Part shown: piece after piece, positions 1 through 6,849 of the stretch | Numbering within the stretch: position 1 is the stretch's first letter | Layout of the letters: each line of letters starts with the position of its first letter | Assembly (NCBI GenBank): GCA_900541395.1 | Contig: UQJT01000061.1 | Coordinates: forward strand, 1-10,229 | Direction of reading: 5' to 3' | Length of the DNA stretch: 10,229 nucleotides | Origin: an uncultured Desulfovibrio sp. | Lineage (GTDB): Bacteria > Desulfobacterota > Desulfovibrionia > Desulfovibrionales > Desulfovibrionaceae | Program-made: the position numbers and the translations under genes | The notes under the pieces: model-generated | The model's input: only the letters and a program-made list of their open reading frames with translations | Databases searched by the model: none | What the model was told of the DNA's origin: nothing

Positions 1-496
1 CGAACAGACCCACCCGGCCCGTGCCCCGGGGGGGGCGGGCTTCGGGCCACAGGCAGCGGCGCAGGCCGTCGGGGTCGAGTTCGGCGAACAAATCCAGGCC
101 GTTGAGGTCCGCCCAGTGAAAACGATTGTGCCGGTTGTTCTGCACCAGCGAGGCGCGGTACAGGTGCCAGGCCCCGACGATGCGCTCCACGCCGTCCCGC
201 TCCACGCCGCCCGCGCGGAATTCGGCCCGCAGTTCTCCGGCCAGCCGGGCCGCTTCGGGCCGGTGGCTGAGATTGATCACCCGGTGGAAGCGGGTCCGGC
301 GCAAAGAGGCGGCGCCGGGCGGCGCGAACACCACCGGCGGGGCCAGGGGCAGCAGGGCTTCATAAAACGAAGGTTCGGCCGCCACCCACAACGGACGGTC
401 GGGTTCCAGACGGCGCAGCCAGGCGAACAGCGGAAAGCTGAGCACCAGATCGCCCATGCGCTGGAGCTGAATGATCAGATTGGGCGCCTCGGCCAT
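1..496 (-). CDS. GT9-family glycosyltransferase (heptosyltransferase-like), C-terminus off the left edge
   Basis: Partial gene; 165 codons are visible and the frame is still open at base 2. The protein begins MAEAPNLIIQLQRMGDLVLS, the N-terminal Rossmann strand and Gly-Asp-Leu loop typical of ADP-heptose:LPS heptosyltransferases (GT9). A later NRFHWADLNGLD stretch (about residues 124-135) and the GRVGLF strand at the edge (about 160-165) suit the start of the second Rossmann domain. GT9 enzymes add heptose or related sugars to the lipopolysaccharide core at the inner face of the cytoplasmic membrane; the actual acceptor here is unknown. The ATG follows the trmJ stop with no gap (TAAATG), so the two are almost certainly cotranscribed and translationally coupled. 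A run of eight G on the plus strand (28-35) lies in the coding sequence near residues 154-156. The family call is fairly sure; the specific function is not. Confidence 0.8.
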   Translation of the reverse strand, partial: MAEAPNLIIQLQRMGDLVLSFPLFAWLRRLEPDRPLWVAAEPSFYEALLPLAPPVVFAPPGAASLRRTRFHRVINLSHRPEAARLAGELRAEFRAGGVERDGVERIVGAWHLYRASLVQNNRHNRFHWADLNGLDLFAELDPDGLRRCLWPEARPPRGTGRVGLF

Positions 497-1300
497 TTAA
501 TTCTCCGGCCCGGCTCCGGCGGCGGGACGGGCGGACGCGGGGTCGACGGAAGATGATGCCGCGCGGCGCGCCATGCGTCGGCAGATGCCCATCAGCAGGT
601 CCATTTCATGGCGGCGCACGTCGGCCCGATCCAGAAAGCGGGCCAGGGGCAGAAAAAAGTAATCCGGGTTGTCCGGCCGCAGAAAGCCGATGTCCATGAG
701 GGAGCGCTTGAGGGTGGCGTCCAGCAGGTCCCGTTCCTCGCGCGTGACGCGGCGGGACAGGGCCCCGTGGTCGTCGAGGCGGGGCGCGCCGGGCAGGGCC
801 AACCGGCATTCGTACACCAGGAGCAGCACGGCCTGTGCCAGGTTGAGGGACGAGGCGTCGGGCGCGGTGGGGATGGTCGCCAGGCGGCCGCAGTGTTCGA
901 GGTCGGCATTGGACAGGCCCCGGTCCTCGGGGCCGAACACCAGGGCCACCTGTTCCCCGGCGGCCAGTCTGGCCGCCACTTCGGCGGCCGCCTGGCGCGG
1001 GGTGGACAGTTGCCTCCGCCAGCCGCCGGTGCGGGCCGTGGTGCCCACCACCAGCGAACAGGGGGCCACGGCCTCGGCCAGATCGTCGCATACGGTCAGA
1101 GTGTCGAGCAGGGGCGCGCCCTGACTGGTGGCCAGGGGCAGGGCTTTTTCCCTGGTCCAGCGTTCGGGCCGCACCAGATACAGAGGGCTGTGCCCGAAGT
1201 TGGCCGAGGCCCGGGCCGCCGTGCCGATATTTTCCGGAAAACGGGTGCGTACCAACACCAGACGCAATCGGTGCATGAACTCGGAACGGGAGTCGGACAT
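497..1300 (-). CDS. trmJ: tRNA/rRNA 2'-O-methyltransferase, TrmJ-like (SPOUT superfamily)
   Basis: A 267-residue protein of the TrmH/SpoU class, TrmJ group; E. coli TrmJ 2'-O-methylates position 32 of several tRNAs using S-adenosylmethionine. All three SPOUT motifs are visible: PENIGTAARA at 22-31 (Asn24, catalytic-type Arg30), LVFGPEDRGLSN at 120-131, and IPTAPDASSLNLAQA at 143-157, which forms the trefoil-knot cofactor site. The helical tail at about 180-245, with the GFL and RRHEMDLLMG stretches, matches the TrmJ C-terminal dimer/tRNA domain; the last 20 residues look disordered. The ATG at 1300 has a good AAGGAT ribosome site five bases upstream; Met9 is a possible shorter start. The gene lies directly before the GT9 gene. 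Its leader is filled by repeat element A copy 1, whose first base lies two bases from the ribosome site. The tRNA target is inferred from the family. Confidence 0.88.
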   Translation of the reverse strand: MSDSRSEFMHRLRLVLVRTRFPENIGTAARASANFGHSPLYLVRPERWTREKALPLATSQGAPLLDTLTVCDDLAEAVAPCSLVVGTTARTGGWRRQLSTPRQAAAEVAARLAAGEQVALVFGPEDRGLSNADLEHCGRLATIPTAPDASSLNLAQAVLLLVYECRLALPGAPRLDDHGALSRRVTREERDLLDATLKRSLMDIGFLRPDNPDYFFLPLARFLDRADVRRHEMDLLMGICRRMARRAASSSVDPASARPAAGAGPEN

Positions 1301-1312
1301 AACGTATCCTTA

Positions 1313-1534
1313 TAACCGCCGGAGGCGCGAGCGTAGCGAGCTTTGAGCGACGACCCCCCGCCGGCTGGAAGCCGGCATGGAGGGGGGCGAGGAGCGGCCC
1401 AAGGTCACGCGAAGCGGAGTCTTGGGAGCGGCAGCTGTTGCCCCGAAGGGGCTTACGGATGGCGCTCCCAAGACGCAAGCGTAGCCGGCCGTGGTCGGAG
1501 CCTGTCTTTGCCGAACTGGAAGTTCGGCAGTTTT
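1313..1534 (+). repeat. mosaic hairpin repeat element A, copy 1
   Basis: Shares three blocks with copy 2: 1313-1379 (63 of 67 identical to 3589-3655), 1399-1419 (20 of 21 identical to 3835-3855) and 1485-1508 (22 of 24 identical to 3893-3916). Between the blocks are hairpins whose stems differ from copy 2. They are GCCGGC-TGGAA-GCCGGC at 1360-1376; a perfect 12-bp stem with arms 1419-1430 and 1463-1474 (GTCTTGGGAGCG) enclosing a smaller GCCCC-GAA-GGGGC hairpin; and TGCCGAAC-TGGAA-GTTCGGCA at 1509-1529, followed by GTTTTAA. The strand given is arbitrary, chosen so that the T run follows the last hairpin. On that strand the element is antisense to the trmJ leader. Confidence 0.85.
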
Positions 1535-1536
1535 AA
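1509..1536 (+). terminator. terminator-like hairpin closing element A copy 1
   Basis: An 8-bp stem with a TGGAA loop (1509-1529) is followed by G, four T and AA on the plus strand. The T run is short, so it would be a modest intrinsic terminator, and no plus-strand gene lies upstream. It matters mainly because copy 2 of the element ends the same way. Confidence 0.35.
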
Positions 1537-1596
1537 GCGGATTTTCGACAGAAAATCCAAGATGCCTTTCGTCGGCCCGGCCTGTCTTTATCCTTC

Positions 1597-2115
1597 TTAC
1601 CCGGGCCAGATGGCCGTGGCCGTAAGGACGATCATGGTGATGCCCAGGCCGAACTTGACCACCATGCCCAGGAAGCGGCCCACCAAAGCTCCGTTGGCGG
1701 CGGTCACGGCCTGAGACGCGGGGCGTCCCGCCAGCAGGCGTTCCCCCGCGAAGCTGCCCAGCCACGCCCCGCCCAGGGCTCCGAAGATGGCCCCGACGCC
1801 GAACAGAAACGGCGCGCATACAATGGCTCCCGCAATGGCTCCGATCATGCCCGCCACGGTGGATTTGTTGGAGCAGCCGTACTTTTTCGCGCCCCATATC
1901 TGGGCCAGGAACTCCACAATTTCGCCCGCCACGGCCAGGCCGAACAGGGCGACGAAAAACAAGACGCCCAGGGACGCCGTGGCGGCGTCGGGACCGGCCA
2001 GGGCCCACAACACCACCAGAGCGGCCAACACCCAGTTGCCGGGCAAGGTGACCAGGTTGAGCAGGGCGCACAACGCCAGAACAATCAGAAAACCGACGAC
2101 AAGGGCGTACAGCAA
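1597..2115 (-). CDS. DUF456 family integral membrane protein
   Basis: A 172-residue protein matching the DUF456 family (PF04306), function unknown. Visible family hallmarks are the N-terminal hydrophobic helix (about 2-22) leading to LPGNW at 24-28, a second and third helix (about 30-65), GEIVEF at 64-69, the GAKKYGCSNKS stretch at 75-85, then Gly-rich helices (about 87-125) with small-xxx-small spacing and a final helix (about 150-169). It should lie in the inner membrane. The start is TTG at 2115, directly after and in the same frame as the TGA of the upstream CoA ligase. GGGAG at 2122-2126 lies six bases before the TTG, and no in-frame ATG exists early enough to preserve the first helix. 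Position implies cotranscription with the ligase, but no functional link is evident. Confidence 0.85.
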   Translation of the reverse strand: MLYALVVGFLIVLALCALLNLVTLPGNWVLAALVVLWALAGPDAATASLGVLFFVALFGLAVAGEIVEFLAQIWGAKKYGCSNKSTVAGMIGAIAGAIVCAPFLFGVGAIFGALGGAWLGSFAGERLLAGRPASQAVTAANGALVGRFLGMVVKFGLGITMIVLTATAIWPG

Positions 2116-3417
2116 TCAGGACTCCCGACCCCGCAGGTCTTCCACGCGTTTGGCCTTGCCTTCGCTGCGAGGCAGGCTGTCCTTTTGGACCAGATCAACC
2201 TTGGGCGTGACCAGAATTTCATCGCGCAGGCGGCGGGCGATGGCGTCCTGCAGACTGCGCAGCACCCGCATATCCTCCACAAAGCACTCGTCGCGGATTT
2301 CCACCAGCACCCGCAGGGTTTCAAGCAGGCCCCGGCTTTCCAGACGGATAAGATAGTTTTCGCCCACTTCGGGAAAGCTCATCAGCACTTGTTCGATCTG
2401 CATGGGATAGATGTTGACGCCCTTGAGGATGAACATGTCGTCCGAACGCCCCAGGATGCGGTCGATGCGGCGGTGACGGCGACCGCAGGCGCATTCGCCG
2501 GGCAGGATGCGGGTCAGGTCGTGGGTGCGGTAGCGCAAAAGCGGCATCCCCTCGCGGGTCAGAGTGGTCATGACCAGTTCGCCCGTCTCGCCGTCGGGCA
2601 GGGCGGCCCCGGTCTCGGGGTCGACGATTTCCAGCAGGTAGGCGTCCTCCCATACGTGCAGGCCGCTCTGCGCCTCGCACTCGATGCCCACGCCCGGCCC
2701 GTTCATTTCGGACATGCCGAAGCTGTTGTAGACCTTGACGGCCAGCATGTCTTCAATGCGGCGACGGGTTTCCTCGGTGTAGGGCTCGGCCCCCACCAGG
2801 GCGATGCGCAGGGGCAGGGCGCGCGGGTCTTCGCCTTCCTCGCGCAGTTGCGCGGCCACGTGCAGGGCGTAGGAGGGCAGAATGTGCACGGCCGTGACCT
2901 GGAAGTCGCGGATCAGCTTGATCTGGCGGCGGGTGTTGCCCGCTCCGGCCGGGATGGTCATGCAGCCCAGTCGTTCGGCCCCGTAGTGGATGCCCAGACC
3001 GCCCGTGAACAGGCCGTAACCCGACATATTCTGGAACACGTCGTCGCGGCGGATGCCCGTGGCATGCATGGACCGGGCCATGAGCGAGGCCCAGGCGTCC
3101 AGGTCCCGCTGCGTGTAGCAGATGGCCACGGGCGAACCCGTGGTGCCGCTGGAACAGTGCATGCGCACGAATTCGGAACGGGGCACGCAGGCCAGCCCCT
3201 CGGGGTACTGGGCGCGCAGATCGTCCTTGCTGGTAAAGGGCAGGCGACGGATGTCCTCCGGACTGCGGATGCTCTCGGCGCTCAGGCCCGCGTCGGCCAG
3301 CATGCGGGCGTAAAAGGGCGTTCGGGCCGCCCGGGCGACGACCATGCGCAGGCGTTCCACCTGGGCGGCCTCGATCTGATCCCGACTCCAGGTTTCGGCG
3401 ATGTCGTAGTATTTCAT
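2116..3417 (-). CDS. phenylacetate-CoA ligase family (PaaK-like) adenylate-forming enzyme
   Basis: A 433-residue ANL-superfamily enzyme. Family members activate an aryl acid with ATP to an acyl-adenylate and pass it to coenzyme A in the cytoplasm. Motifs: P-loop SSGTTGSP at 89-96, FGMSEM at 233-238, YRTHDL at 296-301, GRSDD at 323-327, KGVNIYP at 332-338, and a C-terminal SEGKAKRVED at 418-427 carrying the adenylation lysine (Lys421 or Lys423). Length matches PaaK. CACG at 309-312 and two nearby Cys or His residues resemble the metal-binding-like insertion common in this family. The ATG at 3417 has GGGAG five bases upstream; the frame stays open for 122 more codons, but that part is low-complexity and overlaps the repeat element. 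No paa catabolic or indolepyruvate oxidoreductase genes are in view, so the substrate is uncertain (phenylacetate or another arylacetate). Confidence 0.88.
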   Translation of the reverse strand: MKYYDIAETWSRDQIEAAQVERLRMVVARAARTPFYARMLADAGLSAESIRSPEDIRRLPFTSKDDLRAQYPEGLACVPRSEFVRMHCSSGTTGSPVAICYTQRDLDAWASLMARSMHATGIRRDDVFQNMSGYGLFTGGLGIHYGAERLGCMTIPAGAGNTRRQIKLIRDFQVTAVHILPSYALHVAAQLREEGEDPRALPLRIALVGAEPYTEETRRRIEDMLAVKVYNSFGMSEMNGPGVGIECEAQSGLHVWEDAYLLEIVDPETGAALPDGETGELVMTTLTREGMPLLRYRTHDLTRILPGECACGRRHRRIDRILGRSDDMFILKGVNIYPMQIEQVLMSFPEVGENYLIRLESRGLLETLRVLVEIRDECFVEDMRVLRSLQDAIARRLRDEILVTPKVDLVQKDSLPRSEGKAKRVEDLRGRES

Positions 3418-3588
3418 AACTGCTCCCACGGTCCCCGCTCCCGACACGGGACGGCGGTCCCCACCTTGGCGCGGCGCGCCGCGCGTGAAAAGAATATCTG
3501 TTGTTAGCCCGCAACGCGCGCCGTGGCAAGTGGCCCGCCCGTTCCCCCTCTGGTCATTTGCCTCCATCCGGGCTAGCATGACCTCCGT

Positions 3589-3968
3589 TAACCGCCGGAG
3601 GCGCGAGCGTAGCGAGCCTGGAGCGACGACCCCCCGCCGCCTGGAAGGCGGCATGCCGCGCAACGCGAACGAGCGTAGCACTTGTGCGGCGAGTGAGAGC
3701 GAGTGCCCCGCGCCGCGGGTGCCGAGCGTCGTGGAGCGGATAGGGGGGCGAGGCGAGCGAAGCGCTTTCCGCGTAAAGCGCAAGCGAGAGCGAGTGTCGG
3801 CAGAGCCGACCGAGCGTCATGGAGAGGCCGCGGACCAAGGTCGCGCGAAGCGGAGCCGGAACAAACCATTGGTTTGTTCCGGCGCGCTTCCGCCGGCGGT
3901 GGTCGAAGCCTGTCTTCGGCCCGTGTGGAACACGGGCCGCCTTTCCGGCAACGCGGTTGCCGTTTTTT
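3589..3968 (+). repeat. mosaic hairpin repeat element A, copy 2 (expanded)
   Basis: Same three linker blocks as copy 1 and the same orientation, but with about 165 extra bases between the first hairpin and the block at 3835. Hairpins: GCCGCC-TGGAA-GGCGGC at 3636-3652; CCCGC-GCC-GCGGG at 3707-3719; GCGCTTT-(6)-AAAGCGC at 3762-3781; GTCGGC-AGA-GCCGAC at 3796-3810; a perfect 12-bp stem CCGGAACAAACC with loop ATT at 3856-3882; a 9-bp stem with TGGAA loop at 3917-3939; and CGGCAAC-GCG-GTTGCCG at 3946-3962 followed by six T. Inside the insert, GAGAGCGAGTG (3695, 3786) and CCGAGCGTCRTGGAG (3722, 3810) occur twice, each pair flanking a different hairpin. Confidence 0.85.
3946..3968 (+). terminator. 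intrinsic terminator or attenuator just before the ABC operon
   Basis: A 7-bp GC-rich stem CGGCAAC / GTTGCCG with a GCG loop is followed immediately by six T on the plus strand, the textbook layout. It ends two bases before the AGGA ribosome site of the binding-protein gene. Either it ends an RNA made from element A, or transcripts into the operon must pass it. No leader peptide or riboswitch core is recognisable upstream. Confidence 0.6.
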
Positions 3969-3981
3969 AAAGGATACAAAC

Positions 3982-4949
3982 ATGAAGGTGTTGCACGGAT
4001 TTTGGCGCGCGACCTTGGGCGCGGCGCTGACCCTGGCGGCGGCGACGGCGGCCTTTGGGGCGGATATGAAGATCGGGGCGCTGCCCGCCGCCGACTCCGT
4101 CGTCCTGCACGTGGCGGCGGACGAAGGGCTGTTCGCGGCCGAGGGGCTGGATGTGGAAGTGGTGCCCTTCCAGAGCGCCCTGGAACTGGGCGCGGCCATG
4201 CGGGCCGGGAACCTGGCCGGTCATTTCGGAGACATCATCAACGTGCTCATTCAGCGCGAGGGCGGGGTGGATCAGGCCATCGTCGCCACCACCACCACCA
4301 CCCACTCGTCGCCCGGGCAGCGCAATTTCGGTCTGGTCGTGTCGCCCCGGTCCAAGGCGCAAAGCCTGGCGGACCTGAAGGGCGCGGACATCGCCGTGGC
4401 CGGCGCGACCATTATCGACTATCTGTTGGATAAGATGCTGGAACAGCAGGGCCTGCCCGCCGATCATTTCCGAAGGCAGGATATCCGGCAAATTCCGGTG
4501 CGCCTGCAAATGCTGCTGTCCGGCCGCTTGGAGGCCGCCCTGCTGCCCGAACCCCTGGTGTCGCTGGTGGAAGCCCAAGGCGCGCGCACCCTGTGGGACG
4601 ACCGGGGCCTGAATACGCCCCTGGCCGTCATCGCTCTGCGCCGCGACAACGCCGACGCCGACACGGTCCGCCGTTTTCGGAGGGCTCTGGGCGAGGCCGC
4701 CCGCCGTATCGACGCCGAGCCCGAGCGTTACAAAGCGATTATGATCGACAAAGGCCTGCTGCCCAAAGCGGCGGCCGACGCGTACCGTATGCTGCGCTTC
4801 GGCGGGCAGGCCCGGAACGAAGCCGACGAATATCCGGACGCGCTGCCGCCGTTGCCCACGCGGGCGGATGTGGAGGACTTCGCGGTCTGGATGCGGAAGG
4901 GCGGCATGTTGAAAAAAATGCCGGAAACTCCCGCCGACGTGGTTTTGCC

Positions 4950-4953
<4 letters not shown>
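3982..4953 (+). CDS. ABC importer periplasmic substrate-binding protein, NitT/TauT (SsuA/NMT1-like) type
   Basis: A 323-residue secreted protein that would capture a small organic ligand in the periplasm and deliver it to the permease encoded two genes downstream. Residues 1-27 form a signal peptide (basic MKVLHGFWR, a hydrophobic Ala/Leu core, AAFGA before Asp28). The mature part begins KIGALPAADSVVLHVAADEG, the first strand and helix seen in SsuA/NMT1/ThiY-like binding proteins. EGLDVEVVPF (about 51-60) and SLADLKGADIAVAG (about 127-140) are the usual strand landmarks. Five ACC codons in a row (4288-4302) give a short Thr run. The ATG at 3982 has AGGA seven bases upstream; the open frame before it is repeat sequence. 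The ligand (sulfonate, taurine, pyrimidine or other) cannot be told from the sequence; no neighbouring desulfonation or thiamine genes are present. Confidence 0.85.
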
Positions 4954-5797
<844 letters not shown>

Positions 5798-5810
<13 letters not shown>

Positions 5811-6550
5811 TCCGGTACGGGCTGGCGTTCGTCGCCCTGCTGCTGGTCTGGGAGTTGGGCTCCCTGGCGTTGGGGCCGTTTTTATTGCCGCCCCCGGCGG
5901 ACGTGCTGGCCTATTTCGGCCGCTCCCTGGCCACCCGGGGGTTCTGGGAAAACGCCGGGGCCAGCGCCTGGCGGGCTACGGCGGGCTTGGGGCTGGCCTG
6001 GCTCGCGGCCTTTCCGTTGGGTCTGGCTCTGGGGTACGGCCGCAGGCTGGACCGGGCGGTGTCGCCGTTCGTGTTTTTGACCTATCCCTTGCCCAAAATC
6101 GTGTTGCTGCCGGTGTTTCTGACCTTATTCGGCCTGGGGGACGCGCCCAAGATTCTGCTCATCGCCCTTACCGCCGGGTATCAGATTCTGGTGGTCACCA
6201 GGGCGGGGGCGGCCCGGCTGGACCGGCGCTATCTGGATTCGTTCCGCTCCCTGGGCGGCTCGACCCGGCAATTGATCCGCCATGTGCTGGCTCCCGCCGC
6301 GCTGCCCGACGCCCTTACCGCCCTCAAGCTGGCTTCGGGCACGGCCGTGGCCGTGCTGTTCATGGCCGAATCCTTTGCCACCCGGCGGGGGTTGGGCTTT
6401 TTGATCATGGACGCCTGGGGACGGGGCGACCAGGAAGAAATGTTCACCGGCATCCTGGCCATGAGCGCCCTCGGCGTGCTCCTGTATGAGGGCTGCAACG
6501 GCCTGGAACGCTTGTGCTGCCGCTGGAAGGCCGTGGAAGTCGGACGTTAG
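5798..6550 (+). CDS. ABC importer permease, NitT/TauT (SsuC-like) type
   Basis: A 250-residue inner-membrane permease of the BPD_transp_1 class; about six hydrophobic segments are visible (roughly 8-28, 60-80, 90-112, 117-135, 178-195, 217-232). The coupling EAA loop is SFRSLGGSTRQLIRHVLAPA at about 148-167, followed by ALP. FLLPPPADV near 28-36 is the usual N-terminal signature of SsuC/TauC-type permeases. The ATG at 5798 overlaps the ATPase gene by 13 bases and has a strong AAGGAGG at 5785-5791, six bases upstream. This completes a one-binding-protein, one-ATPase, one-permease operon. The stop codon TAG (6548-6550) shares its last base with the first base of dispersed repeat B. Confidence 0.92.
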
Positions 6551-6651
6551 AGCGGTTTGCCGTTGAAAAAGGCAGCCGCTCCGGCGGCCGCGGGAGCGGC
6601 TGCCCGCGCCACGTTTGAAATTGTCCCGTTGCAAAAGCAAAATGTTCTAGG
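6550..6651 (+). repeat. dispersed repeat B, left copy
   Basis: The first 61 bases (6550-6610) match the reverse complement of 10169-10229 at 54 of 61 positions. The tail 6614-6651 aligns with the reverse complement of 10081-10118, sharing TTTGAAAT, CAAAAGCAA and ATGTTC. In this copy a perfect 12-bp stem, GGCAGCCGCTCC (6571-6582) with 6593-6604, encloses a 10-base loop. No T run follows, so it would be a weak terminator for the ABC operon at best, though it may protect the 3' end of the transcript. Confidence 0.75.
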
Positions 6652-6847
6652 GAATCGGGGCTGCTCGCCTCCGTATCCCCCGGCAGGGAGCGGTGCTTCC
6701 TTGCGCCCCCATCGGTCGATTCCTGTCGCGGCACGCCGCGACAAGAATCGGCCAATGCCGGGTCAAGGGGCGGCTCGCCCCTTGCGGAGCGCGGAGGCGG
6801 AGCCTCTGCCGAGGGGTTCGGGGGCGAGCCGCCCCCGATTTTTCCTT
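6652..6847. other. hairpin cluster downstream of the ABC operon
   Basis: No gene is visible. After about 60 unstructured bases come four hairpins in a row: a long one at 6714-6753 (about 17 pairs, one mismatch, core TGTCGCGG-CACG-CCGCGACA), CAAGGGGCG-GCT-CGCCCCTTG at 6764-6784, a GGA-loop hairpin at 6791-6809 (inner arms GAGGC/GCCTC), and the terminator at 6819-6837. Confidence 0.65.
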
Positions 6848-6849
6848 TT
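6819..6849 (+). terminator. intrinsic terminator of the ABC importer operon
   Basis: Stem CGGGGGCG / CGCCCCCG (6819-6826 with 6830-6837), loop AGC, followed by ATTTTTCCTTTT. It lies about 270 bases after the permease stop and abuts the end of the convergent DUF1786 gene. On the minus strand the stem is not followed by a T run, so it acts mainly on plus-strand transcripts. Confidence 0.75.

Larger units (their letters stand above)
1301..1596. other. intergenic gap filled by a hairpin mosaic
   Basis: This 296-base stretch between the DUF456 stop and trmJ contains no convincing gene. It holds the trmJ ribosome site (1306-1311), repeat element A copy 1 (1313-1534), and a further 7-bp hairpin at 1539-1558 (GGATTTT, loop CGACAG, AAAATCC). 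The short string GCCTGTCTTT occurs at 1500-1509 and again at 1580-1589. No clear minus-strand terminator for DUF456 is visible: the minus-strand hairpins lack a following T run. Transcription may therefore continue into trmJ. Confidence 0.6.
3418..3981. other. divergent intergenic region between the CoA ligase and the ABC importer operon
   Basis: These 564 bases contain no believable gene; ORFs across it are repeat-derived. From left to right it holds the ligase ribosome site (3423-3427), a perfect 16-bp palindrome at 3469-3484 (GCGCGGCGCGCCGCGC) in the presumed ligase leader, about 100 bases without structure I can name, repeat element A copy 2 (3589-3968), and the binding-protein ribosome site AGGA at 3971-3974. 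I could not find a convincing sigma-70 promoter for either operon by eye. Confidence 0.6.

Noticed and set aside
606..1478. 290-residue minus-strand frame overlapping trmJ and element A
   Set aside because: A different frame from trmJ, Arg/Gly/Pro-rich, and it starts in repeat sequence; trmJ motifs are in the other frame.
2185..3507. 440-residue open frame on the plus strand opposite the CoA ligase
   Set aside because: A typical GC-rich antisense shadow: low-complexity Gly/Ala/His/Gln composition, no motif, and the opposite strand has a full set of ANL motifs.
3418..3783. 122-residue N-terminal extension of the CoA ligase
   Set aside because: It reads through the repeat element, has no domain character, and a good ribosome site supports the ATG at 3417.
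1313..3968. CRISPR array interpretation of the repeated hairpins
   Set aside because: Repeats are few, irregular in spacing and imperfect, hairpins differ in the variable parts, and no cas genes are present.
3703..3981. N-terminal extension of the binding protein
   Set aside because: It translates element A and the terminator hairpin; the signal peptide begins at 3982 with its own ribosome site.
3900..3981. Riboswitch (thiamine or similar) before the importer operon
   Set aside because: No THI-box or other riboswitch core sequence is recognisable; the structure belongs to the repeat element.
4288..4302. (ACC)5 triplet repeat as a contingency locus
   Set aside because: Slippage would only change the number of Thr residues, not the frame; five units is short and common in GC-rich genes.
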